The notes under the pieces were generated by a model. It saw only the letters and a list, made by a program, of their open reading frames with translations, was not told the DNA's origin and searched no databases. Below are positions 48,411 to 60,230 of a stretch of DNA of 64,000 bases, piece after piece. The position numbers and the translations under genes were made by a program. Origin of the DNA: Arabidopsis thaliana (taxonomy: Eukaryota; Streptophyta; Magnoliopsida; Brassicales; Brassicaceae); contig NC_003076.8 in the NCBI RefSeq assembly GCF_000001735.4, positions 7,750,001 through 7,814,000 on the forward strand, given 5' to 3'. Each line of letters opens with the position of its first letter. Positions within the stretch are counted from its first letter, which is position 1.

Positions 48411-49436
48411 TCACCAAACGCGGCAAGTTTGACCCGGCCACGTCAGCGTTTCTCTCAACCGTTTTTTCCGCCGTTTCAGTTTAACAACCCGACGCAAAAC
48501 GCTCATCCATAACGGCAAACTCTTCAACGGTTCCGCCAAACACGCCACTATCTCCGCCGTGATCTCCCCGAAACACGGTCGTGATTCCACGTCAGATGAA
48601 ACGCATCTCGCCGCCATACGCAACAACCGTAGACTCATTCCCCGGAAAACACCCGATCCTCCTCCTCCTCCGCCGCATATTTCTCCGATCCTCCCTTCCT
48701 TAATCAACGGAACCGCCCAGTCTACTATCGACGCCGGCGAACGAGAGACGTCAATAGCTTTTCTACAACTAACAATCTCCAACAAAACGACACCGTAACT
48801 ATAAACATCAGTCTTCATACTCAGATTCTCCGGTAACGTGTAACACGGATCTAAGTATCCAATAGTTCCCGCCGGAGCCGGTCTTATCTTCTTATCACCT
48901 CCAAAATCAACGGCGAGTCCGAAGTCAGCAAGCTTCGCTTCCCAATTCGAATCAAACAAAATATTTTCCGATTTGATATCGCGGTGGATGATACCGTGTT
49001 CATGGAGGAAGTGAACCGCACTCGCGATCTGAAGAGCGATTTCGATGCGTTTAAGCCACGTGGGAAGAGGATCAGTTGACACGTGTAATAATTGGTATAA
49101 CGATTCGTTTGGCATGTACTCAACGACCATGAGTTTTTTCTCGGCATGGCCGAGAAAGCTTAACACGTGTGGGTGATAAGGTAACGATGACATAACGTCG
49201 ATCTCGTTTTCTAGTTTCTTCGTTTGTTCTGATTTTGATGATGATGATGAGGATGGTGATGAGGGAGATAATGATGATGGTGTTTTAATGGCTACGACTC
49301 TTTGACGTGTTTCGTCAACGTCTTGGTGATGAAGAAGGGCTTTATAAACATAGCCATGGCTTCCTTTACCGATGAGTTTCGAAGGAGAGAATCGATCTAT
49401 GGCAGTGACAAGCTTGTCGTAATCGAACTCCTTCAT
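48411..49436 (-). CDS. Receptor-like cytoplasmic serine/threonine protein kinase, 341 aa, intronless
   Basis: A single-exon kinase domain with a short N-terminal lead (FDYDKLVTAIDRFSPSKLIG). The glycine loop is GKGSHGYVYKA (from G23), the ATP-anchoring Lys is K51 in VVAIK, the catalytic loop HRDIKSEN has D153, and DFG is at 171-173, so an active enzyme is expected. A Ser-rich insert (residues 54-69) sits between beta strand 3 and helix C. The activation segment reads GTIGYLDPCYTLPENLSMKT, where most plant relatives have LDPEY. There is no signal peptide, extracellular domain or membrane span, which defines it as cytoplasmic; the sequence is closest in style to CRINKLY4-related/RLCK kinases. 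The C-terminus is basic (RVVKLKRRKKRLRETL). The locus is probably At5g23170; its substrate is unknown. Confidence 0.92.
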   Translation of the reverse strand: MKEFDYDKLVTAIDRFSPSKLIGKGSHGYVYKALLHHQDVDETRQRVVAIKTPSSLSPSSPSSSSSSKSEQTKKLENEIDVMSSLPYHPHVLSFLGHAEKKLMVVEYMPNESLYQLLHVSTDPLPTWLKRIEIALQIASAVHFLHEHGIIHRDIKSENILFDSNWEAKLADFGLAVDFGGDKKIRPAPAGTIGYLDPCYTLPENLSMKTDVYSYGVVLLEIVSCRKAIDVSRSPASIVDWAVPLIKEGRIGEICGGGGGGSGVFRGMSLRLLRMAARCVSSDVESRPCFGEITAEIVACLAEPLKSLPLWMSVLRRVVKLKRRKKRLRETLTWPGQTCRVW

Positions 49437-51473
49437 CGGTAAGTTTGCAGAGAGATTGAAAGAAGATTATTGTGTGTGACTGTGTGTTGTGTTTGCGTGT
49501 AAAAGAATAAAGTTGTAAAAACGAAATAATTCGAAAATTATTGAGAAAAGCAAAAGGAATATAAAGCTTTTTTATTTTATTTTAACATTGTTTTATAGTA
49601 TAGAGTAATGATGATAAATGATGCTTTATTCATATTCCTTTCGGACATTTTTCATGCTTTTGAGATAGTTGGGTTCAAAGTTTAAGGTTAAAAGCTGAGT
49701 CCCCTATGTTTAATTAACAAAAAAAAATCTTATGTTGTTGGCCTAACCGCCTTAACCGGTACGTTTAGGTAACCAGAGAAAAAAGTGAGTCGCAGTGATT
49801 AACAAAGTAAAGTGAATTCTTACCAAACAAAAAAAAACAAGGTAAAGTGAATGAAACAGTAAACACTTATTTGAAGTCATGAATTCATATATGTTGCTAA
49901 AGCTTAGGACTATACTTGATGATCACCAAGAAGACTGTATGGAGTCACGGAGACTGGATAACAAACATAACCAGAAGTCTGAAAACGTCTTTTGACTATA
50001 GTCTCAAAGACTTAGAGATGCAGCAATAACCTTAAGCTTCAGCCTGCAGAGAGACTAATTGCCTTACGGCTTACGCTCAACTTCATGGAGTATTGAGAAT
50101 CTCCCTAGACGCGCAATTACACGTTCTTCTCGGGGCTGCAAGCCTGCAATAGATTTTTCAGGTCTTGCTGTTGTGTAGCAACTAAAACAAACTGCATATA
50201 TACTGTTAATACGCATACAGCAAACAAGACAAGAGACAAAGAATGAAATCTATGTTACGTGGGTTATTGACTTATTTTATAGCAAATACCGTTTACCAAT
50301 GGAATTCAGGATGGCCACAAGCGTTCCACTCACAAGAAAATGTCAGGACGTAGTTTTAAATACACCTGCTCTCGTAGGTCGATCATCACCCTGAAAAAAG
50401 TGTTTTGGTAGACTAGTACTCTCCAGAACAAGAAGGCCAGAACTTGTCTTGTTTACTGAAGCCAAAGCTTCGCCTTGACTTGGTTGGAAATTTTTTTGTG
50501 ACAAAGTGGCTCTTACTACCTTTCAAGTAGATTTTTTTGGTGAAAATATTTACTGGAATAGCCGGATCTGAAGCACAATAGAATTGTTGCCCCGAGCACT
50601 GTAAGATAGTATATTGGAATGTTAAAAACAGAATTAGATTAAATGAGAAATCAAAGTCTGAATTTGGTAGGTTGGTGGAAGTCCCCTTGGCCCAATAGTT
50701 GATCAAGGATTCATTAATGTTTCTACACCAAGAGGTATGGGGTTAGAGTCTCAGCTACTGAGATTTATTAGCAGATTTACTGATTAATGGAGACAAGTGT
50801 GCAAGAGATTTCCAACTATGTACAATTATAGTCGCTTGCCAGGATTCTACGCAAAGAATATTGAAGATCTCCATCAAAAGCGTGAAGAAAGAGAAGAAGG
50901 TGTCGTCTAGGTTGATTATAAAATAATTCCATGCTTGGGTTCAAAACCTAGGTAAAATTAAATGATTGAAAAAACTTATAGTGCCAGCTATGAAGGTAGC
51001 CTACGATATACTTAGTCACAGCCGTTAAAAATATATTTCATAATTTCCAAGTTTTGATAAATGTTAATTATGATAATGTGATGAGAGTTTAGGAATTGGA
51101 AGAAGTTATATTTACTCTCATAAGAATAATGATTAGGATTACATAGGTTTATATAGTATAGAAATTTCCTTAACTAGATGAATACATATATGTAAAATAT
51201 CTTGTATCATAAGTTCATAACTATACAATATTTGATATATATTGTGAATCTTCTATATCCTTCTACAAATTATACATTACCAAAAGGAACTTGAGGTTTC
51301 CAAGAGTTTGTTACAAAGTTATTTGTTATTGCCCAATTACCAATTACAGGAATTAAATATGACTTGGAAGTTGGAACCCTAAGCGTCAATTACCAAGAGT
51401 TTATATATAATCCTCAAAAAGCTAACAAAAGGAGAAGAAGAGTCTTGCATCTGAAGAAGAAGTTGATTGAAAT
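49437..51473. other. Intergenic region without a recognised gene
   Basis: The left part is the promoter/5' UTR of the - strand kinase. The middle (about 49900-50750) is less AT-rich than its surroundings and holds an open frame on the - strand (50413-50706) that I do not recognise. From about 50900 it is AT-rich, with the leader of the GeBP-like ORF at the end. Confidence 0.5.
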
Positions 51474-51890
51474 ATGGCACCTAAGCAGCCGGAAAAAATC
51501 GAGAATCCTCCGATGGCGTCAGCACCTTCATCCGAAAAAGAGTCTGGTTCTACTGAAAATGAATATGGTTCTTCTGGTGAAGAGACTAACTCTTCGGATG
51601 ATGAACATGAAGAGGCTAGAGACAATGTCATAAGCACTCCCTTATCTTTTGGTCAAGAGCTCGTCTCTTTCTTTAAGGTTGAGAATCTGACTTATTTGGG
51701 TATTGATGAAGCAAAGTGGATTGCATACTGGGATATGGTCAAAGATGGACCAAAGAAGCGTGAGGTTGAAAAACAATTGAAGAAGATGCTTGCTATGCAA
51801 ATGGAGCTTTTTATGATGAGGACTGGATTTACAAAAGAGGTAGCTACTGTGTTATTTAAACAAGACAACGCATCTTCTTCGGGTAAGTAG
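51474..51890 (+). CDS. Small GeBP/STOREKEEPER-like protein lacking the central DNA-binding domain, 138 aa
   Basis: An intronless frame with good protein composition. Residues 1-52 resemble the acidic, Ser/Glu-rich N-terminus of GLABROUS1 enhancer-binding (GeBP) proteins (MAPKQPEKIENPPMASAP, SSGEETNSSDDEHEEARDN). Residues about 58-128 (FGQELVSFFKVENLTYLGID, WDMVKDGPKKREVEKQLKK, MQMELFMMRTGFTKEV) resemble the C-terminal helical region of that family. The conserved central domain (DUF573) that binds DNA is absent. The simplest reading is a partial GeBP paralogue that lost its middle; it may be expressed, or be a pseudogene. It sits alone between two - strand genes. The homology is recognised by eye and is moderate. 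Confidence 0.55.
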   Translation: MAPKQPEKIENPPMASAPSSEKESGSTENEYGSSGEETNSSDDEHEEARDNVISTPLSFGQELVSFFKVENLTYLGIDEAKWIAYWDMVKDGPKKREVEKQLKKMLAMQMELFMMRTGFTKEVATVLFKQDNASSSGK

Positions 51891-53477
51891 GTGGAAGAGC
51901 TGGTGGTATGTTGCTAGAATGTGTTTGAATTTTGCAGCTTTTTATTGGTGTTTTGGCTTTCTAGACTTTTTTTTTGTTTACAATCCATTTTAGCTTTCCT
52001 ATCATATAGTTCCTTTTATTGGATGTTTGATTGAGTATAAGACCCCTACCTTTATGTGAACTGATATAATTTTAAGTTTTTGATATCTTGGGTAAGTAGC
52101 TAGAAAATTGAATGGCATTTTTAAAACACACGATTCAATATAGTAGTTTTTGTTCTAAACACATTGGGAAATAACATTCAATCTGTAGATATACTCTGAC
52201 AAATGGAAATGGAAGTGGAAACCAAAGGATTGTATTAACACAAAATTACGACAAGAAAATTGCAGTCTTCCAAAATAATCGAAGCAAAGGCATATCCTAG
52301 CATTAACTTGTTATGTAAGTAAGCTCTTGGATGCGCAGTTCTAAGTTGCTCTACCATATAATTGTGCTTTTTCCTGAGGACTGCACATTTAAGAGCCAAA
52401 ACTTATCACATAGTTTTGAAGTTTACATAACTAGCCTAGAAATGAAGATATCATTCTGCGTTGGTTATCTTCTTACATAATTTGATCACGTGTAATCGGA
52501 TTTTCAAGCGAATTAGGTCACTTGTATGCAATTAAGCAACGAAGACAAAGTTGTAGATACACGCGGTTTCATAGTAAGATAATTCTGTCTTTAAAATTGC
52601 CAACCAATGAGATTGGATGGAAACTAAGCTTAGAAAGTATCAGAAAACGAATTTAGAATGAAAGAGAAAACTTTGTGATAGACGATGACAATGGCAGAGA
52701 TCATAGCGATCTCACATGCAAAATGAAAGAGCTGTTTAGTTTTCTTGAAATTAAATACCACTTTTAAACTGTTCATAACTCTGAAAATGGCAGAGGTCAT
52801 AGAGACACATGCAAAAGTTATTGCGACGTGACTTTATTTAACTTATTTTGAAAACGTATATTATTTGGTATGGACGTTCACCGATAGGTGTAAACGTTCA
52901 AGGGAATGCATGGACGTATACTTGTACAAAATTGCGAAAATATATACTTATGAACATATACATATAATTTGTTTTGTTATATATATGTCTAGTAAATTAT
53001 GTACTTTCTTTCTACTATCATTTGATTTTCAAACTAGAGTATTATTTTTTTCGAGCAAACTAAAGTAAAGACTATAATTCGTCAAAAAAGTGTTAAGAGT
53101 TTGACAAAAAATAGTGTTAGATTCTTTAGGATTTCAAATTAAAAAAGTTCGTTTCCAAATTGAATTCCAAAAGTGCTAACCAAAACTGATAGAAACTAAA
53201 ATTAAAATTCCAAGTAATTAATTTATTATCAAATTACAAGCCCCACCAACTAATTTCCTAACAACAACCCATAATCGGTCCACATATAAGTATATATAAC
53301 CCATTCAACTTCCTCCACATTTCCACGTACACATAACCCATAGACTGTACACATCATCTAATAACAAAGTGGACACAAAAAACATACTTTAAAAATTCAA
53401 ATCAACTAAAAGTAAGCACACAATCTTCTTAGACCATTAACTTAATCAATTAACAAATCTTCAAAACATTAAAAACA
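51891..53477. other. Intergenic region with a short direct repeat
   Basis: It holds the 3' flank of the GeBP-like ORF and the 3' UTR of CYP86B1 (- strand, at the right end). A short direct repeat at 52691-52816 is listed separately. The open frame at 52865-53068 is not convincing. Confidence 0.55.
52691..52816. repeat. Short diverged direct repeat
   Basis: ATGGCAGAGATCATAGCGAT (52691-52710), followed by CTCACATGCAAAA, recurs at 52787-52816 as ATGGCAGAGGTCATAGAGAC with ACATGCAAAA, about 96 bp apart. It is non-coding; the origin is unclear. Confidence 0.5.
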
Positions 53478-55659
53478 CTAATTAATATAACCCTCATCAA
53501 AAGACTTGGCATAGTATTGATCTATCTCGGAGACACTCCTATTGATCAAGTTCACCATCAAACCATGTTTCATGTACATTGTGAGTGCCAACTTCGGCTC
53601 CACCTTGTGACCATTCACCACCTTCACCTTGTACCGATAAACTATTGCGGCCGCCGTAGATTTCATCTGATAATAGGCAAAATCTTTGCCAAGACAAAGG
53701 CGTGGACCACCGTTAAAGGCTGTGAATTTGTAGGCCGACTCACTCATGAACCGTCCGTCTCTTAGCCACCTCTCTGGCCTAAACTCAAGACAGTCTTTTC
53801 CCCAAATAGCTTCCATACGACCCATTGCGTAAATCGCGTATATAACTTTGTCTCCCTTCTTCAACATAGTTCCATCAGGAAATACGTCGTCTTCTTGAAC
53901 CTAAATAAACATAACAAACTAATAAATTTCAGTAACTCGATAGTATCATAAAAAATTAATATGAATGAGTTGGTGGTCAGATATTTCATAGGGAAACACC
54001 AAAACAGACATTCTTATTGGTTACCAAGAAGTCAAAATGGTTGTTATTATTTCTTTCTTTTTTTGAAGAAATGATTTTTTAAGATACTTGTATATTAATT
54101 AGGTGTCTTCCCAAGAACTTCTACATTAACTTATTCTGGTTACTGATTAGGTCACCTGTATTAGAAACCAACCCGAAATAGGATTTTAATTAAAATTTAT
54201 CGTTGAAAGGCTGTTTTTTTTCCAGTTTATACGATCCTATGTTACCAAGGCTACTATATCTTTATAAAAAAAATACTATAACCAGAAAGTTGTTTCTATA
54301 TTTAATTGTTAGAAATTTAATCAAATTGGGTTTCTTGGAAAGCAATTAAAAAAAAAAATAGGTTAAAAACAGGGCACATTTAGCTAAAACTTACTACTGT
54401 ACCTCTTTGTGATCCACGGGAACTGAAGGATACAATCTAAGAGCTTCAGACAAAGCAGCTTGTAGATAATCCATCTTCTTGATCTCTTCTGGTCCAAACA
54501 CAGGTTCATAATCACTCTTCTCTGCATTTCCATGGTCATCTCTCTGCCTCAGAATCTTACACATCTCCACCATGATCTTCTCTTCGACCTCTGGGTTCTT
54601 CTCTAGCAACCAGAAAAACCAGCTCAAAGCCACAGAAGAAGTATCTCTCCCAGCAAGTATGAAGTTCACACAGATATCACGAAGAAACTTGTCTGAAAAA
54701 CTCTCTCCCTTCTCATCTCTCAGACCCATAAACACAGTTAAGAGATCCGATCTTTTTGTAGTTTCGCCCTCAAGAGACAGTTCTTTCTTCCTCGTCCTGA
54801 TAACTTCATCAGCGAAATCATCCACACCCTTTATTGATTCCTTAAGCTTCTTCTCTGTTCCTATATCAAGATACCTCATGAACTTCCACACGCAAGTAGG
54901 CATGACGAATCTCACAACCGCAGCTTCAGTCGCATCCTCAAAGGCTTTCGCAAAAGGAATCACTGGTTGATCTGGACCGAGACATCCTGGATCGACTCCA
55001 AAAGCAATCATACATACGTTATCAAACGTTAGCCTCAACAAGACGTCTTGTAGATCGATAGGAGATGAGCTCTTAACCGATGTCTCAAGAACAGGTAAGA
55101 GCCTCTTGTGCACGAGCTCAAACAAAGATTGAGTGGTTAATTGTCTGAATTTGGCTGAATGAAACTCAATGCTCGCTGTTTTCCTCTGCCTCTGCCAAGT
55201 TTCATCATCCGCGTTGAATATTCCATCTCCTAGGAGGTCTCGGAGATTGTCTCGAAAGTAAGAACCTTTAGGGAAGACAGAAAACCGGTTCTTAAGGAGA
55301 TGCTCAACGTTTCTTGGGTCACAAGTGATAGTGCTGTTGAGGCTGCTAAACCAGGGACCTCTGAATTGGAAAGTTCCGTTCTGGAGACATAGAACATCGG
55401 ATAGCCACTCGTATATGTTTCCTCTGAGGCCAAAAGCTAGAGAAGGAAGCATCCCAAGAAACGGCCACACGGGAAGACCTTGGTATTTCTTCTGACGCAA
55501 GGCATGTATTGCGACAAAGACGAAAATTGCAATAAGGAGCTCAAGAATCTGAACATCTCTCAAGAGAAACAGCCTCCGTGAAACCAGAGGGTCACTGGAG
55601 GAAGAAGAAGAGAAGAAAACGTCATTGAAAGTGAGATTGTAAGAAGAATTGAAATTCAT
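53478..55659 (-). CDS. CYP86B1: CYP86B1, very-long-chain fatty acid omega-hydroxylase (suberin), 559 aa
   Basis: Two - strand exons: 55659-54403 (419 codons) and 53900-53478 (140 codons plus stop), joined in phase 0. It is a cytochrome P450 of the CYP86 clan. An N-terminal membrane anchor is visible (QILELLIAIFVFVAIHAL, residues about 32-52). The oxygen-binding I-helix reads AGRDTSSVALSWFFW, the K-helix ExxR is in SEALRLYPSVP, the PERF region is FRPERW (459-464), and the heme loop is FNGGPRLCLGKDF with Cys488 as iron ligand. CYP86B1 acts in the ER, omega-hydroxylating C22 and C24 fatty acids for root and seed-coat suberin. All key residues are present, so the enzyme looks functional. Length and intron position match the family member at At5g23190 as I remember it. 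It diverges from the SETD9-like gene over a 1.66-kb spacer. Confidence 0.94.
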
Positions 55660-55871
55660 TGTGACAAAGAGAAGAGAGAGCGATGAATCTCAGAAATGAA
55701 GAATTGAGAGAGATTAATAAGAATGGAAGTCGTTAGTTAGCTAGTGGGTGAAGAATGTTGCATGAGTTTCTTGTTGGGGACAAAAACTTTGGCTATCAGG
55801 AGAAATTGGTTTGATTTGGTGAGCAGACAAAAACTGTGAACTTTATATTCAAGTGGCTCTTGGTTCTCGTG

Positions 55872-55880
55872 TATATATAT
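55872..55880 (-). promoter_or_regulatory. Candidate CYP86B1 TATA box
   Basis: A TATATATAT run lies about 215 bp upstream of the CYP86B1 start codon on the - strand. This would imply a leader of about 180 nt. It is motif-only evidence in AT-rich DNA. Confidence 0.35.
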
Positions 55881-57102
55881 TATTATGTTACTTTTCTTTC
55901 ACTATAAGTAGGGTTCTTTTGGGGGTTTTGCTTCTGGTTTTGGGAATTTCAAAGGTCGAATCTTTTTTGGGGTTAGATTGTGTTTTTGACCAAAATTGTG
56001 AAATAGTTTAGGAAAGGAAATGAGAGGTTGTTGGCGATGGGTAACCTAAGTTAATAATACAATTTCTCTCCATTCTATATTTAGTTTTTTTGCTTCCGTC
56101 CACATTTGCTTTATATTTTTATGAGGGAATTTATGAATCGTATATTCCCAATAAACCAAATAAATTGTAGGTATCTAATACCTATAGTATATAAAATGAT
56201 AATTCGTTGTTGGGTGTCTGTCATCTTATCGATTTTGAAATTTTCATAATGGGATAATAAGGGTAGATGGCTAAATTTTGACGTAGGTAATATGAATTGG
56301 AAGATTTATTTGCAAGATAATCAAAAGGTATAATTGATGAATATATCTGTGAATTTTTTTAAGCATTTGTAATTTGCAATATACTAATTTGTGGCAAGAC
56401 CGTTGGCTTTTTCGCTTCTTTTTTCGTGAAATGAGCTCATGTTGTTGATTACTTTTTCATTTGTGCAGTAATTGTTTGTTTAGTAAAATTTGGTATTTTG
56501 TGTTATTCGTTGTATCTCTATGTTCGGTAAGAAAAAACTAAAAAATGTCATAAAATTTAAAATATTATGAGGATTGTCCTAAGTTTGGAATGGTAAGCTC
56601 TTTTTTAGAGATTTTGAAAACTGGCCTAGGTTTGGATTGCTAGTGGCAACAACTATAAGTATTTGAGATCTTTTAAGTTGAGGAAACCACACAAATATTT
56701 GAGCTTTGTGGTTTGGAATCTAAGTTTCTTTTAAGGTCTCTACTTGTAGAGTTTTCGATTGAGTTTTCTTTCCGTTTTCTGTTTGTGTTGTAATTTTTGG
56801 TGGTTTATGTAGTTTTTGGTCTTTCATATTTTTTGTACTATCTTTCTGTCAAAATTTGCAAAAATTGTATAAATACTTAGTATTGATACAAAAAAAACTT
56901 AGAATATATATTAGAATAGAAAATTGGTACATAAATAATAGCATGAATAACATAATTTACGTACAAAGGACGTGGCATTGGCCGCTCAACAGTTCTAAAG
57001 TTAACTAACTATAATTCACATTCATATACGTAAGAAAGTTAGCAAAACGCCTAAACGGAAGAGAAAAGACAAAATATATAGAGGCCCTAGAAGCTCTATT
57101 TT

Positions 57103-57128
57103 AGGCCCATTAATAAGAAATGGGCCCA
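57103..57128 (+). promoter_or_regulatory. Pair of site II (GGCCCA) promoter elements
   Basis: AGGCCCAT at 57103-57110 and ATGGGCCCA at 57120-57128 lie about 200 bp before the start codon of the SETD9-like gene. Site II motifs (TGGGCY), often paired, bind TCP factors and are typical of constitutively expressed growth-related plant genes. There is no evident TATA box between them and the ATG. Confidence 0.5.
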
Positions 57129-57318
57129 ACCATGGTGCTGGAGCCTGCCCATGGAGGTGTGCTACCGAGTAAGTAAAGTACTAGATGCAGTCTTCTTCAT
57201 CAATGGAGGTTTTTGATTCGCCCCAAGCTCTCGCGATTCCTGATGTTCTTCAGTAATTTCTTGCAATCCTTATAAACAAAGAGCGTGGAGAATCGTTTCA
57301 GAGGAAAGAAAACTAAAA

Positions 57319-58988
57319 ATGGCGACTCTTTTCAACAAATTTCAGCAGGTTAATGAATCTCTTGCTTCTGTGTTTGATCTCTTACTGGGTGTGAAGAAAG
57401 TTTGAATTTTTTGTTCGGATTTAGTCTTTTCGATTTGCACCAATAGAATTAAGATTAGAAGAATTGAAATTAGGCTGAAGGGGAATCGTAAAGTTTCGTT
57501 TTTTATTGATAAATTTCTAATGAAGTTGCTCATTTGATAAACTTTGCATTTGCAGGCTGTTGGAGTTCTTGCCAAGAGTACCACATTTGCTAAGAACCCA
57601 AGGCAACTGCAGTTTGAAGCAGACGTTAACAAACTCTTTATGTATACAAGGTTGGTTTTTTTTGTCTCAGAAGAATCAAAGTCTGATTTCTAATATGGAT
57701 TTGTGAACCATCACACACGATAGTCTTTAGTTTAGCTCTAGTTTTTTTCCTTCTAAGTTATTAATTCTTGTATATACATCCACTATTTGTGCTCATGAAA
57801 ACTTGTTGTGTTTAGCTATAACCGGTTGGGACGAGAAGCTGAGGAGACTGATGCAGAGGAGATCATTGAGATGGCTGGTAAAGCCACTTTATCTGAGCAG
57901 CAGAAGCAAGTTCAAGAGAACATTCACTACCAAGTTGAAAAATTCTGCTCTTTGATGGATGGAATCCTTCTTCCTGATGTTAGGAGGAACGAGTCGGGGT
58001 CACAATCAACAAGCCCTCGTCCTCCTCGTAGAAGTGGTCTTACTTTCGCCATTGGTAGTAATAATGCTTTTCCACATGCAGATCAGCCCCGTAAGTGTTT
58101 TACTTTACTTGAATCGATTTGTGAACTTATTACTCAGTATTTTTCTTTCAGCTTAATTAGTATTCTCACTGATTCTTCTTCAGCACAGTTGTTCCCGAGA
58201 CAAAGCCTTTGAAACTCAATGACGTCTCACAGAGATTAATGGATCAAATGGGTTACACCCTCGAGACCAAACCGTCTGTAATACCTCACAAAGACGCTGG
58301 TCAAGGTTGTTTTATCAAAGGCGAGGCAGATGTTGGAACCGTCTTAGCCTTTTACCCTGGAGTTATTTACTCTCCTGCTTTCTACAAGTACATACCCGGG
58401 TACCCGAAGGTTGATTCACAGAACTCATATCTCATCACCAGGTATGATGGGACTGTAATAAATGCTCAACCTTGGGGTCTTGGGGGAGAATCAAGGGAAG
58501 CATGGAACGGGTCCTACACACCTGCGGTCAAAGCAAACACCAAAACCGCAGAAAACGGGTCAGACAGGTTATGGAAAGCGTTGAGCAAGCCTCTCGAAGG
58601 TTCGGGTAAAGGAAAAGAGGTTCTTGAGAGGAGAAATCCGTTGGCTTTTGGTCACTTAGCTAACCACCCAGCGAAAGAGATGACTCCAAACGTTATGATA
58701 TGTCCTTATGACTTCCCTTTGATGGCGAAAGATCTGCGGCCTTACATTCCGAATATATCTTTTGGGGATTCTGGAGAAATAAAGATGAAAAGATTTGGAA
58801 GTTTCTGGTTTAAGACAGGGAGTAAAAACGGGTTAGAAGCTCCGGTTCTGAAGACACTGGTCTTGGTGGCAACGAGGTCGTTGTGTAATGAGGAACTTTT
58901 GCTGAATTACAGGCTGAGCAACTCTAAGAGACGACCAGATTGGTATACTCCGGTTAACGAGGAGGAAGATAGGAGAAGATGGAGCTAA
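57319..58988 (+). CDS. SETD9-like (C5orf35 family) SET-domain protein, 399 aa
   Basis: Four exons join in frame: 57319-57348, 57556-57650, 57816-58090 and 58189-58988. The C-terminal half has the outline of a SET methyltransferase domain: [20 protein letters not shown] with FYPGVIYSP at its start, [18 protein letters not shown] resembling the NHS motif, and [12 protein letters not shown] resembling the GEEL-x-Y motif. The substrate is unknown; animal SETD9 is itself poorly characterised. The N-terminus is helical and mildly basic, perhaps an organelle presequence ([20 protein letters not shown]), which is speculative. The last intron has two nearby AG acceptors (58183 and 58188); only the second keeps the frame through [16 protein letters not shown]. 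The locus is probably At5g23200. Confidence 0.88.
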
Positions 58989-60230
58989 ATTTCTCTTTTA
59001 TGTTTTAATGAAACTTGAAAGGCTCTGTTTCAAAACATGCTCCTCGGTTTTCTTTAGACTATTAGCGGGACGTCGTTTCGCTGATTGTGTCACTATTTTT
59101 GTTTTTCGATTATTTTTGGAAGACATTTTATTCTAATATTTTATGTTGTTCTGTTGTTACATACTATGGACGAAGAGCAACACACGACTCTGTGATGAAA
59201 CCAGTGCTGCAACTGTAATAGGGAAATTACGTAATGCCAATGCAATTATAGAGTTCTCAATGGATGGTTGGAATGGAACAATGGTGATGATCTGTGTTGT
59301 TGAATGTGATAAATGACTTAATGATGGATTTGGTTTTGTAGTCAAAATTATTGAATTGAAGACGTTCAAAAGTTATCGGAAAATATGACTACCGAATAAT
59401 TACCACAAAAGGAATAGCGAATTCAATAAAGTAGACATAAAATGCACAACTTCAACATAAACGATTATATGAAAACTATAATTGTATAATCTTATAACTC
59501 TATTATCTATAATCATTGTGAGTATATCAAATGTTGTTTAAACTCACTCTTGAACTATTTGATAACTTAAACATGTAATAATTATCTACGCAAAAAAAAG
59601 ACATAGTAATTGAAAAAAAAGAGAGTAAATGTTTACATGTTTATGATCTTCGTAGAGAATCTTAGCTAGTTTCTTTTAAAACACGTTAGTCATATAATAA
59701 TGCAAACAAAAAAATTTATAAATTTTTTGTTTGTAAACATTTCATATTGATCACACTGTAACATAAATGCCTCGTGACTTCTTAATGTATATAGGTATAA
59801 TAGGAGAGTACATGTAGATGTAGATATACACTTCTATGACGTATATAAACAGAAACTGAATCTTTTTATTACGCAATCAAAGCCGTAACATTCTGTTTTG
59901 TTATATGACAGGTATAATTTACTTTGCACATACATCACAATTCACACATTATATTATATAAAAATATTTATGTAGATCGGTCGTTGCTAATTTCAAGGGG
60001 GAGGAACATGAAAGATTGAGAGAGAGAGAAGTAAAACAGTGTTTGGTCAAATCTCTCTTAAGAAATAATCTTATGAAATGAACCGTCACTTTCTTTGCTC
60101 TGCTCTGCTTTTTATTTGGATCCTTCTATTCCAATTCATTGACCAATCACTTCATTATCTCTAATTCTCTAACATTTTTTTTATATTATCCTTTTGATTT
60201 ATATATCAAATTATTTCAATCATGATACAA

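Larger units (their letters stand above)
55660..57318. other. Divergent intergenic region between CYP86B1 and the SETD9-like gene
   Basis: It serves as upstream DNA for both genes. A TATATATAT run at 55872-55880 is a candidate TATA element for CYP86B1, and two GGCCCA elements near 57103-57128 belong to the right-hand promoter. The middle is AT-rich and featureless. Confidence 0.6.

Noticed and set aside
58189..58211. Independent gene beginning at 58209
   Set aside because: This is only the last exon of the SETD9-like gene; the apparent start is a TTG codon.
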